From the NCBI GenBank assembly GCA_009379975.1, contig WHSS01000004.1, positions 1-64,000 of the forward strand: a stretch of DNA of 64,000 nt, read 5' to 3'. Of this stretch, positions 8,911-16,633 are shown piece by piece. The translations under genes were made by a program, and so were the position numbers. The notes below the pieces were generated by a model. That model was given only the letters and a program-made list of their open reading frames with translations, was not told where the DNA came from and made no database searches. Numbering within the stretch: position 1 is the stretch's first letter; every line of letters begins with the position of its first letter. This stretch comes from Actinophytocola sp. GTDB lineage: Bacteria > Actinomycetota > Actinomycetes > Mycobacteriales > Pseudonocardiaceae.

Positions 8911-9447
8911 TCAGAAGCGCGGCAACAGGCCCTCGGGCAGTCCGGCGTTGAGCGCGGTCTGGAAGAGCAGGTAAAGGCCAAGGGGGATCGCGACGCTCAG
9001 CACGGCGTTGGTCCCCCAGCGCCCCGGGTTGAGGAAGGCGAGCATGCCGAACATGAAGAGCGTGCCGGCGATGATCGCGCCGAGCGCTACGAACGTGGCT
9101 CCCAGCAGGCCCCCGGCCACGACCACCAGCAGGAGGGGGGCCGGGTGACGGCCCAGATCCCCCTCCCCGACCTCGTCCTCGGGTGACTCCTCGTCGCCCT
9201 CCCGGCCCGGACGCAGGCTGTCGAGCAGCGCGCCGAGGCACATGACCGAGCCGAGGATGCCGATGATCCGGGGGAAGAACCCGGGACCGACGCGGCCGCC
9301 GGCGCTCGTCCACTCCAGCTCGAAGGCCATCTCGGTGTAGCCGACGAGGACCACGAGCAGCACCCCGAAGAACGCGGTGCGCGAGGTCGGTTGCCATCGC
9401 CTCGCGGACGGGCTCGTCGTCGGACGGAGGCCGGTCTGGTTGCTCAT
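8911..9447 (-). CDS. tctB: Tripartite tricarboxylate transporter, small membrane subunit (TctB)
   Basis: A 178-residue protein with four predicted membrane helices and the TctB motif 'GRVGPGFFPRIIG' after the first. A Ser/Glu/Asp-rich loop follows the second helix. The ATG at 9447 was preferred to an in-frame codon 27 residues upstream because the upstream part lies inside tctC and has no family similarity. It starts 4 bp after the tctC stop and pairs with TctA in the membrane. Confidence 0.88.
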   Translation of the reverse strand: MSNQTGLRPTTSPSARRWQPTSRTAFFGVLLVVLVGYTEMAFELEWTSAGGRVGPGFFPRIIGILGSVMCLGALLDSLRPGREGDEESPEDEVGEGDLGRHPAPLLLVVVAGGLLGATFVALGAIIAGTLFMFGMLAFLNPGRWGTNAVLSVAIPLGLYLLFQTALNAGLPEGLLPRF

Positions 9448-9451
9448 CGGG

Positions 9452-10435
9452 TCACAGAGCTCCGGCTTCCTTGAGAACCGTCTCGAACTCGGTCGAGGTC
9501 CGGTCCAGGAACGCCGTGAACTCCTCACCCCAGAGGATGTTCTCGGCGAGGTACTGGGATTCGATGTACTCCTGCCACTCCGGGGTCTCGACGACCTCCT
9601 TCATAGTCTTGATCCACCAGTCCTGCGCCTCCTTGGGCGCGTCGGGCGGCAGGATCATGCCGCGCGGCATCGCGGGCAGGTCGACGATGCCCGTCTCCTC
9701 GCCGGTGGGTACGTCGGGCAGTACGTCGAGCCGCTCGGGACCGGTGAACAGGAGCGGCCGGACCTCCTTGGCTTCGATCTGGCCGAGGATCGACCCGGTG
9801 TTGGAGACGATCGCGTCCAGCGCGCCGGAGAAGAGGGCGGTCTGCATCTGGCCCTCCTCGTTGAACGGGACGTATTCGAACTCGTAGCCCGCCTCCTCCG
9901 CGATCTTCGAGTGCAGGATGAAGTCGACATTGACGGTGCTGATGCCGCCCAGGACGACCTTCTTGTCGGCACCTTTGGCGTGTTGGACCCAGTCATCCCA
10001 GGTCTCGAACTCCGAGTCGCCCGGGACGACGAAGATGGCGTCGTCAGTCGCGAACAGGCCGACCGGCGTGAAGTCCTTGTAGGTCCAGCCGGTGTCGGCC
10101 TGCAATGGCGTGGTGATGTAGGAGCCCGATGTCGTGGAGATCCCGTAGCCGCTGCCGCGCTGGTTGGAGAGGTAGCCCCAGCCGGTGGCGCCGCTGCCGC
10201 CTTCGCGGTTGGTGAGCTGGATGTTCTCGGGGTACAGGTCGTGCTTCTCGATGATGTCGACCATCGTCCGGGCCATGATGTCGTTGCCGCCGCCCGGACC
10301 GAAGGCGATGGTCCAGTCCAGGTCCTCGGATGGATAGTCGCCGGCGGCCTCATCGCCGCCGGAGCTGCCGCCGCAGGCGGCCAGCGTCGCGCAGAGAGCG
10401 AAGCTCCCGAGGGCTGCGATCCACTTCGAACGCAT
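9452..10435 (-). CDS. tctC: Tripartite tricarboxylate transporter substrate-binding lipoprotein (TctC)
   Basis: A 327-residue extracytoplasmic solute receptor. Residues 1-21 form a lipoprotein signal with lipobox Leu-Ala-Ala-Cys (Cys21), followed by a Gly/Ser/Asp linker. The motif 'FGPGGGNDIMARTM' is the Bug/TctC carboxylate-binding loop. It captures the substrate outside the membrane and delivers it to TctAB. It is the first gene of its operon. Its upstream region holds a MITE-like repeat (10508-10612) that could affect its promoter. Confidence 0.93.
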   Translation of the reverse strand: MRSKWIAALGSFALCATLAACGGSSGGDEAAGDYPSEDLDWTIAFGPGGGNDIMARTMVDIIEKHDLYPENIQLTNREGGSGATGWGYLSNQRGSGYGISTTSGSYITTPLQADTGWTYKDFTPVGLFATDDAIFVVPGDSEFETWDDWVQHAKGADKKVVLGGISTVNVDFILHSKIAEEAGYEFEYVPFNEEGQMQTALFSGALDAIVSNTGSILGQIEAKEVRPLLFTGPERLDVLPDVPTGEETGIVDLPAMPRGMILPPDAPKEAQDWWIKTMKEVVETPEWQEYIESQYLAENILWGEEFTAFLDRTSTEFETVLKEAGAL

Positions 10436-10507
10436 GTTGTTCCTCCAACTGTCGGTGTGAAACCGGGAAAGGAAGCCGGCCGCGGGGTCGGCGGGTGCCT
10501 CATAGTC

Positions 10508-10612
10508 GGGCTATTCACAGACTCGTCGCACGTCACCCCCCGTGGTGACCTCGGCCGATCGCTCGGGCGGACCTGACGGCCCACCCTCGCTGGATCGGCT
10601 TGCGAATAGCCC
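10508..10612 (+). repeat. MITE-like interspersed repeat, copy 1
   Basis: A 105-bp element beginning GGGCTATTCAC and ending GCGAATAGCCC (imperfect terminal inverted repeats), with the internal conserved stretch 'CGATCGCTCGGGCGG'. Related elements lie at 20924, 51130 (reverse) and 60779. It occupies most of the 205-bp gap between the thioesterase and tctC. Confidence 0.8.
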
Positions 10613-10640
10613 TCCAGGTGTCGGTCAGGTGGCCACCTCC

Positions 10641-11078
10641 TTAAAGCGCGTCGAGCCGGTGCCACGAGCCAACGCCGTGGGCGACCAGCCGACCCGCTGA
10701 GTCGGTCATCCGGGACTCGATGTGCACCAGGCGACGTCCTGGCTTGAGCAGGCGGGCAGTGGCGGTGCCGTCGCCGGTCAAGGGGCGGAAGAACCGCAGG
10801 TTCATCTCGATGGTCATAGCGGAGGAGAGGAAGCGATGGGTGAGGTGACCCATCGAGATGTCCATGGCGGTCGTGATGATTCCGCCGTGGACCGAGCCCT
10901 GGGGGTTGCCCAGGTGGGGCGCGTAGGGGAGTCGCACCGAGCAGGTCTTCTCCTCATCGTCGTAGGAGATCTCCAGCCCGAGGAAGCGGGAGAGGAAGAA
11001 GTCACCGAACTCCTGGGTGTCGCTCGCGGCGGCCGCCTCGGCGCGCCGGACCGGGTCGACCTGTGTCGCACTACTCAT
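10641..11078 (-). CDS. PaaI-family acyl-CoA thioesterase (hotdog fold)
   Basis: A 145-residue single-hotdog protein with the family motif 'GSVHGGIITTAMDISMGH' (catalytic Asp at the helix) and 'NLRFFRPL'. It hydrolyses acyl- or aryl-CoA thioesters, probably recycling CoA for the neighbouring pathway. The ATG shares one base with the stop of the enoyl-CoA hydratase gene (TGATG), which sets this start; a longer frame extending upstream is only the other frame of that gene. Confidence 0.87.
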   Translation of the reverse strand: MSSATQVDPVRRAEAAAASDTQEFGDFFLSRFLGLEISYDDEEKTCSVRLPYAPHLGNPQGSVHGGIITTAMDISMGHLTHRFLSSAMTIEMNLRFFRPLTGDGTATARLLKPGRRLVHIESRMTDSAGRLVAHGVGSWHRLDAL

Positions 11079-11860
11079 CACGACCACCGGAACTCCGGTG
11101 GCCGCTTCGCCAGGAAGGCGCGGACCCCTTCGGCGTAGTCGTCGGTGTCGAAGGAGGAGTTGCGGATCTCGACGGACTCCTCGTCGTCGACGACCTGGCC
11201 GTTGACGACGCGGTCCACCATCTCCTTGCCCATCCGGACGCTGAACTGCGCCCGCGTGGTGATCACCTCGGCGAAGTCGTAGGTGAACGTCTCGAGCTCC
11301 TCGGGCTCGACCAGCTCGTCGAAGAGCCCGAGCTCGTAGGCCCGCCGCGCCATGATCTGCTGGCCGGACATGAGGATCCACTTCGCACGCGACGGCCCGG
11401 CGAGATCGACGACCCGCTTGGTCGACTCCAGGCTGTAGACGAGGCCCAGCTTGGCCGGCGTGATCGCGAACCGGGCGCCGGTGTCGGCGAAGCGGACGTC
11501 GCAGGCCAGCGCGAGCCCCGCGCCGCCGCCGATGCAGTAGCCGTGGATCATCGCGATGGTGGGCTTCGAGCTGCCCTCGATCGCCCGTTCGGCGGCGGCG
11601 ACCTTCTCGTTGTAGTTGCGGGCGGCCGTCGCGCTGCCGCGCTCACGCTCGAACTCGGTGATGTCCGCGCCCGATGCGAAGGAGCGCTCGCCGGCGCCCC
11701 GCACGACGATCACTTTGACCTCGGGATCCTTGTCGAGGCCGGCGACCAGGTCAGGGAGGGCTTGGTACATGCCGATGTTGATCGCGTTGTGGCTGCCGGC
11801 CCGGTTCAGGGTGAGCGTGGCGATGGCGCCGTGGGTTTCCACCAGCAGGTCGTCGGTCAT
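11078..11860 (-). CDS. Enoyl-CoA hydratase/isomerase family protein
   Basis: A 260-residue crotonase-fold protein. The oxyanion-hole motifs 'SFASGADITEF' and 'IHGYCIGGGAGLALACDVRFA' are clear; the usual second catalytic Glu position carries 'PAKLGLVYSLEST', so it may act as an isomerase, decarboxylase or thioesterase rather than a classical hydratase. The ATG is preceded by GAGGAGA and overlaps the CoA-transferase gene by 4 bp. It probably processes the CoA ester made by that transferase. Confidence 0.88.
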   Translation of the reverse strand: MTDDLLVETHGAIATLTLNRAGSHNAINIGMYQALPDLVAGLDKDPEVKVIVVRGAGERSFASGADITEFERERGSATAARNYNEKVAAAERAIEGSSKPTIAMIHGYCIGGGAGLALACDVRFADTGARFAITPAKLGLVYSLESTKRVVDLAGPSRAKWILMSGQQIMARRAYELGLFDELVEPEELETFTYDFAEVITTRAQFSVRMGKEMVDRVVNGQVVDDEESVEIRNSSFDTDDYAEGVRAFLAKRPPEFRWS

Positions 11861-13089
11861 GTCTCCTCTTTCTCCTTCTGCTGCTCGTGAAGCTCGGGGT
11901 GGGCGTCGTAGAGGACCCCGGAGTCGAAGAGCTCGGCGATCCGGTCGGGGGAATAGCCCGCATCGCCGAGGACCTCCGCCGTGTGCTGGCCCAGCCACGG
12001 GGCGGGCGATCGCACGGCGAACTCCATATCGGAGAACTTCGTAGGGGGCGCGGTCGTCTTCATCGGGCCGATGATCGGGTGCTCGACTTCGGCGATCATG
12101 TCGCGTGCGAGGACCTGCGGGTCCGACCAGGCCTGGTCGTAGGTGAGCACCGGGCCGCAGGGGACCCCGGCCTGGTCGATGATCTCGATCCACTCGTCGG
12201 TGGTCTTGAGCGTCGTGATCGCCTCGATCTCGGCCTCGAGCTCGTCGATGTTGCGCATGCGGTCGGGCAGGGTGAGGAAGCGCGGGTCCGTCATCCACTC
12301 CGGCTTGCCGAGGGCGTCCTCGACCAGGCGCTGCCACAGCCGGTCGTTGCCGGCGCCGATGGTCACGTATCCGTCCTTGGTCCGGTAGGCCTGATAGGGC
12401 GTGGAGCGGCGGTGCCGGGTGCCCGTGGCCTGGGGGACTTCGCCACCACCGAAGAAGGCACCCGACTCCCAGACGGTCCACGCCAGGCCGGCCTCGACGA
12501 GGGAGATGTCCATGTACTGCCCGCGGCCGGTTCGCTCGCGCAGCATCTGTGCACCAAGGACCGAGTAGATCGCGGTGGCGCCGGCAGCGATGTCGTTGAT
12601 CGCGATGCCGACCTTCGCCGGGCGATCGCCGTCGCCGGTCATGCGCAGGAAACCGGTGACGCCCTGGGCCATGATGTCGAAGCCAGGGCGGTGCTTGTGG
12701 GGGCCGGTCTGACCGAACCCGCTGATGGAGCAGTAGACGATGTCCGGGCGTAGGGCCTTCACCGACTCGTAGTCGATGCCGAGCTTCGCCACGACACCCG
12801 GGCGGAAGTTCTCCATGACCAGGTCGGCGTCCTTGACGAGGTGCAGGAAGATCTCGCGTCCCTCATCGGTCTTGAGGTCGAGCGAGACGCTGCGCTTGCT
12901 CCGATTGGGCATCGCGCCCGGATAGCTCTCCCCGCCGAACTTGGGCTCGAACCGCCGGGAGTCGTCGCCGGTACCGGGCAACTCGATCTTGATGACGTCG
13001 GCACCCAGCTCCGCCAGAACCATCGTGGCGTAGGGCCCCGAGAGAAACCTCGTCAGGTCGAGGACTCGGAAACCGTCAAGAGGAAGCAT
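11857..13089 (-). CDS. Class III CoA-transferase (CaiB/BaiF family)
   Basis: A 410-residue protein with the family N-terminus 'LDGFRVLDLTRFLSGPYATM', a conserved Asp after 'GRGQYMDISLVEA' and 'HRRSTPYQAYRTKDG'. It transfers CoA between an acyl-CoA donor and a carboxylate. It leads a three-gene unit (transferase, hydratase, thioesterase) next to a carboxylate transporter, suggesting uptake followed by CoA activation. The ATG has a good GGAAGGAA ribosome site. An IclR-type gene is transcribed divergently 160 bp away and probably controls it. The substrate cannot be assigned from sequence. Confidence 0.92.
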   Translation of the reverse strand: MLPLDGFRVLDLTRFLSGPYATMVLAELGADVIKIELPGTGDDSRRFEPKFGGESYPGAMPNRSKRSVSLDLKTDEGREIFLHLVKDADLVMENFRPGVVAKLGIDYESVKALRPDIVYCSISGFGQTGPHKHRPGFDIMAQGVTGFLRMTGDGDRPAKVGIAINDIAAGATAIYSVLGAQMLRERTGRGQYMDISLVEAGLAWTVWESGAFFGGGEVPQATGTRHRRSTPYQAYRTKDGYVTIGAGNDRLWQRLVEDALGKPEWMTDPRFLTLPDRMRNIDELEAEIEAITTLKTTDEWIEIIDQAGVPCGPVLTYDQAWSDPQVLARDMIAEVEHPIIGPMKTTAPPTKFSDMEFAVRSPAPWLGQHTAEVLGDAGYSPDRIAELFDSGVLYDAHPELHEQQKEKEET

Positions 13090-13249
13090 TGAGTTCCTTC
13101 CCGCATTGTGGAAGAGTGTTCTGCGATGTAGGAAAAACGATTGTCACCGTACTGACGTGCCTTCGAAGTCGTCAAGGGATCCGAAGAAGAAAATGAGACG
13201 GTCGTCACGCCGCCCGCCCGGTCGCGCTTTAGGAGAGGATGAGTCGGTG

Positions 13250-14098
13250 ATGACCGAGGACACTGGGGCCGCCCCGCCGAGCGGCGGCAAGCGCGCCGGC
13301 GGGGTGCAATCGATCGACCGGGCGGTGGCGATCCTGCGCTGCTTCGACGCCAGGCAGCCGGAAATCAGCCTGTCCGAGCTGGCTCGCCGTACCGGTCTCT
13401 CGACGAGCACGGTGCACCGCCTGCTGGTGTCGATGGTCGAGAATGACCTGGTCCGGCAGAGCGCCGACCGCAAGTATCGGCTTGGTCCGCTGGTGATCCG
13501 TCTGGGTCGCAGCGGTGGCGTGGCGACCACGATGCGCGAAGCCGCGCTGTCGATCGCCCGGGAGGCCCGCGATGAGGCCGACGAGACCGTCGGCATCCAC
13601 GAGCTCCTCCCGACCGGGCATCGAGTGGTCGTCGACCAGGTGGAGAGCCACCAGGAGCTACGCCGTACCTATACCGAGCTGGGTGTCCAAATTTCGATCG
13701 TCCACGGCGCTCCGGGCAAGTCGATGCTCGCCTTCCAGCCCGCCGAGAAGCGCGAGTGGTGGTTGGCTCAGGGCATCGACCAGAAAACGCCGACGACGAT
13801 CGCCGACCCCGAGCGGCTGCGCGACCAGCTCGTGGAGATCCGTGAGCTGGGCTGGGCCTACTCCGACGGCGAACGGACGCCCGGCATCCGGGCGGTCGCG
13901 GCTCCGGTTTTCGACCACACCGGCGCCGTGGTGGGTGCGCTCGGTTACTCCGTGCCGACGGTCCGGATGGACGATGATCGGGTACCGGAGCTGGGGGAGC
14001 GGATCAAGGCCGCCGCGTGGCGGGTGTCGGCGACGCTCGGTGCGACCGCTGAGGCGGTCGCGGAGACCCGGGAGCGGGCGGCCGACGCGTCGCCCTGA
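13250..14098 (+). CDS. IclR-family transcriptional regulator
   Basis: A 282-residue protein: an N-terminal winged helix ('SIDRAVAILRCFD', 'LSELARRTGLSTSTVHRLL') and the IclR effector domain ('GYSVPTVRM' near the end). The ribosome site AGGAGAGG at 13231 supports ATG 13250 or the adjoining GTG 13247; the frame runs further upstream without similarity. Divergent from the CoA-transferase operon, it is its likely repressor or activator with a pathway acid as ligand. No convincing palindrome was found in the 160-bp intergenic region. Confidence 0.88.
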   Translation: MTEDTGAAPPSGGKRAGGVQSIDRAVAILRCFDARQPEISLSELARRTGLSTSTVHRLLVSMVENDLVRQSADRKYRLGPLVIRLGRSGGVATTMREAALSIAREARDEADETVGIHELLPTGHRVVVDQVESHQELRRTYTELGVQISIVHGAPGKSMLAFQPAEKREWWLAQGIDQKTPTTIADPERLRDQLVEIRELGWAYSDGERTPGIRAVAAPVFDHTGAVVGALGYSVPTVRMDDDRVPELGERIKAAAWRVSATLGATAEAVAETRERAADASP

Positions 14099-14113
14099 CG
14101 TCGGCGCACGCGA

Positions 14114-14920
14114 TCAGGTGGTGTCCTGGCGCGTTGTGCGGGGGATCTGGGGGTTGTCCCCTTGGGGTGTGGCGAGTTGCTTCTCGACCCACGCGGCGGC
14201 GGCGGTCACCTGAGCGGCCACGTCGGTTGTGCGTTCGCGCGGTAGTCGCTCCGCGGGTCCGGTGGCGTTGAGGGCGGCGACCGTCTGGCCTGCCGGGTCC
14301 CGCACCGCCGCGGCCACCGAGGTGACGCCCGGCACCCGGGCGCCGCGGCTGACGGCGTATCCCTGGGCGATGGTCTCTGTCAACGTGCGCTCGACGTCGT
14401 CGCGCGTGCCAGGGACGGCGTGCGCGTCGACGTACGCCTCCCGCTCCCGTTTGGGGAGCGCGGCGAGAATCGCGAGCGATGGTGCGCCGGAGAGGAGGGA
14501 GATCGGCCGGCCCAGCTCGCGGTAGGTCCGGTGCAGCTCGTGGTGCGACTCAACCTGGCGTACGACGACACGCGATCCGCCCTGGCGCAGGTGCAGCGCG
14601 GCGGTCTCGCCGACGGCATCGCGGAGCCGGACCAGGGCGGCCCCGGCCGCCGCCTCGAGCTCGCCCCACTGCCGGGTGTAGGCCTCCGCGAGGCTGACTG
14701 TGCGGGCACCGAGGCCGAAGCGCCCGTCGCCGAGGTCGTGCACCATGCCGGTGCCGGCGAGGGTCTGCAGGTAGCGCCAGGTCGTGGTGCGGTTGAGCCC
14801 GATAGCGGTGGCCACCTCGGCGGCGCTCAGCGCGGATGCGGGCGAGTCGGCGTTCTCGAGGCAGAACAACACCTCGATCGCTCGCCTCACCGACTGCTGG
14901 CCCGGTAACCTCGTGTTCAT
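14114..14920 (-). CDS. IclR-family transcriptional regulator
   Basis: A 268-residue IclR protein with a winged helix ('VATAIGLNRTTTWRYLQTLA') and effector domain ('SVAAAVRDPAGQTVAALNATG'). It converges on the other IclR gene (15 bp between stops) and diverges from an MFS permease, which it probably regulates. ATG 14920 is chosen; an in-frame GTG at 14929 lies inside the palindrome described below. The two IclR proteins share 'VVVDQVESHQEL'/'VVVRQVESHHEL' and are likely related paralogues. Confidence 0.88.
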   Translation of the reverse strand: MNTRLPGQQSVRRAIEVLFCLENADSPASALSAAEVATAIGLNRTTTWRYLQTLAGTGMVHDLGDGRFGLGARTVSLAEAYTRQWGELEAAAGAALVRLRDAVGETAALHLRQGGSRVVVRQVESHHELHRTYRELGRPISLLSGAPSLAILAALPKREREAYVDAHAVPGTRDDVERTLTETIAQGYAVSRGARVPGVTSVAAAVRDPAGQTVAALNATGPAERLPRERTTDVAAQVTAAAAWVEKQLATPQGDNPQIPRTTRQDTT

Positions 14921-14924
14921 ACTA

Positions 14925-14939
14925 TGCACTTTACGTGCA
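14925..14939. promoter_or_regulatory. Putative IclR operator
   Basis: A perfect palindrome TGCAC-TTTAC-GTGCA lies in the short gap between the divergent IclR and MFS genes, 5 bp before the regulator's ATG. IclR proteins often bind short palindromes in such divergent regions, so it may mediate autoregulation and control of the permease. Motif evidence only. Confidence 0.4.
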
Positions 14940-14966
14940 CCATGTGAACAAGTTCAAGGAGCGGGT

Positions 14967-16190
14967 ATGGCGGGTGTCAAAGCGGACGGCTCGCCGGTGG
15001 CTTCGCAGCTGTTCCCGATGCGCACGGTGGTGTTCGGGGCGCTGGCGCCCGCGCTGCTGTTCGGGATCGCACTCGGTATCGCGCTGCCGATTGTCCCGGC
15101 GAGCGCCAGTCTGCTCGGCGCCAATCTGGCCGTGGCAGGCTTCGTCGTGGCACTACTCCCGATCGGCAAGGTCCTCGCCGACGTGCCGGCGGGGGCAATC
15201 GCCTCGCGAATCGGCGACGACAACGCGATGTTCCTCGCCGCGGTGCTGGGAGTGGCGGCCTTCGCCGGGGCCGCGTTGGCGCCGTCGCTGCTGGTGCTCG
15301 AGGTGAGCATCCTGCTCGTCGGCGTTTCGAGTGCGGTGTTCCACCTGGCCCGGCACTCCTACCTCACCGAGGTCACTCCGCCGACCCACCGCGCCCGGGT
15401 TCTCTCGACGCTGGGCGGGACGCATCGGCTGGGCTACCTGGTCGGGCCGTTTCTCGGCGCGGTGGTGATCGCCAATTCCTCGGTCCAGCCGGCGTACTGG
15501 CTGGCGATGGGGTGTACCGCGCTGGCTCTCGTCGTGCTGCTAGCAGCACGGTCATCGCGTGCCGCCCGTCGGTACGTGGCTCGGCCTGCCGAGCGGGCCA
15601 CGGTCTGGGGTGTCGCCCGCGAGCACCGGCGGCTGTTCCACACCCTCGGTGTCGCGACCCTCCTGGTCGGCTCGGTACGGGGCGCCCGGCAGACGGTGCT
15701 GCCGCTGTGGGGCGAGTACCTCGGGCTCGATCCGGCTACCGTATCGCTGGTCTTCGGGCTCTCTGGGGCGCTCGACATCATGCTGTTCTACCCCGCCGGA
15801 CACATCATGGATCGGTTCGGCCGGCTCTGGGTCGCCCTGCCGTCGATGCTCGCGATGGGCGTGGCGATGGCGGCGCTGCCGTTCACCACGGGCCTGGTCT
15901 CGATGTCGCTGGCCGCCGGTCTGCTGGGGCTCGGCAACGGGTTCGGCTCCGGCATCATCATGACACTCGGCGCCGACGTCGCTCCGGCCGACAGCCGGTC
16001 GGCGTTCCTCGGTGTCTGGCGGCTCTTCCAGGACATCGGTGAGGGCGTCGGCCCTCTCGTCCTCACCGTCGGCGCCGCGCTCGGGTCGCTTGCCGTCGGC
16101 ATCTGGGTCGCCGCCGCATTCGGCGGGCTCTCGTCGTGGGCGTTAGCCCGCTGGGTACCGCGCTACTCGCGAACAGGATCTGGGGCGTAG
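14967..16190 (+). CDS. MFS permease
   Basis: A 407-residue major facilitator with about twelve hydrophobic segments and the loop 2-3 motif region 'GKVLADVPAGAIASRIGDD'; a second copy of the motif occurs as 'PAGHIMDRFGRLW'. ATG 14967 follows an AAGGAG ribosome site; the frame extends upstream only into the antisense of the IclR gene. Substrate unknown. Its position beside the tct/CoA-transferase genes suggests a second carboxylate or aromatic-acid uptake or efflux route. It is the last complete gene before the right-hand cbiX repeat. Confidence 0.85.
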   Translation: MAGVKADGSPVASQLFPMRTVVFGALAPALLFGIALGIALPIVPASASLLGANLAVAGFVVALLPIGKVLADVPAGAIASRIGDDNAMFLAAVLGVAAFAGAALAPSLLVLEVSILLVGVSSAVFHLARHSYLTEVTPPTHRARVLSTLGGTHRLGYLVGPFLGAVVIANSSVQPAYWLAMGCTALALVVLLAARSSRAARRYVARPAERATVWGVAREHRRLFHTLGVATLLVGSVRGARQTVLPLWGEYLGLDPATVSLVFGLSGALDIMLFYPAGHIMDRFGRLWVALPSMLAMGVAMAALPFTTGLVSMSLAAGLLGLGNGFGSGIIMTLGADVAPADSRSAFLGVWRLFQDIGEGVGPLVLTVGAALGSLAVGIWVAAAFGGLSSWALARWVPRYSRTGSGA

Positions 16191-16411
16191 TCCGACTTCA
16201 CGCACATGCGTGGCCGAATGTCCCACTTCGGTGCGGTGGCGCGCGATATATGGGGGAGAACCTCATGCCGAATGGCGCGGTGGCAGGTACGTGTCGGAGT
16301 CAAGGGAAGCGCATGCCGCGAATACGCGGCCGCCAGCCCATCAAGCCGGGCGTGGCGGTGATGCGATCAAATGCCACGTCGCCTCCCACGGAATGCTCAG
16401 ATGACAGCGTA
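16191..16411. other. Non-coding stretch at the right edge of the catabolic block
   Basis: No protein-like reading frame, RNA gene or strong hairpin is seen here. The composition is somewhat less GC-rich than its surroundings ('gatatatggggga'). Together with the repeat at 16412 it may be the non-coding end of an inserted element. Confidence 0.45.
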
Positions 16412-16499
16412 ACCGGCTCGGCGCTCACCGCCGCGTCGCAGACCTCGTAGTGCGCGGCTACACCGAGGCGCACCAGGTACTGGCCGCCGCCTGAGTGCG
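16412..16499 (+). pseudogene. Truncated duplicate of the sirohydrochlorin chelatase 3' end (right direct repeat)
   Basis: The frame ending at the TGA in 16491-16493 encodes Leu-Gly-Ala-His-Arg-Arg-Val-Ala-Asp-Leu and so on, the same C-terminus as the chelatase at 6618-7319, with 7 base differences in 88. Upstream the frame hits a stop (16402) and similarity ends, so only about 26 codons remain. It is not expressed as a working protein. It marks the right boundary of the block at 7325-16411. Confidence 0.82.
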
Positions 16500-16633
16500 G
16501 CTTCCGCGCGGGAGCCCGACTCAGAAGGTCGGGGCGGCGTGCGTTGGCGAGGTTGCGCTCCGGCAGGGTTACCAAAGGACGGTAACGGCGCTGACCAGCC
16601 GGTATATGCGGTGAAGACACCGATTGGCGCCGG

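Noticed and set aside
7325-16411. An integrase or transposase inside the bracketed block
   Set aside because: All open frames there belong to transport, CoA metabolism, IclR regulators or MFS; no recombinase motif was found.
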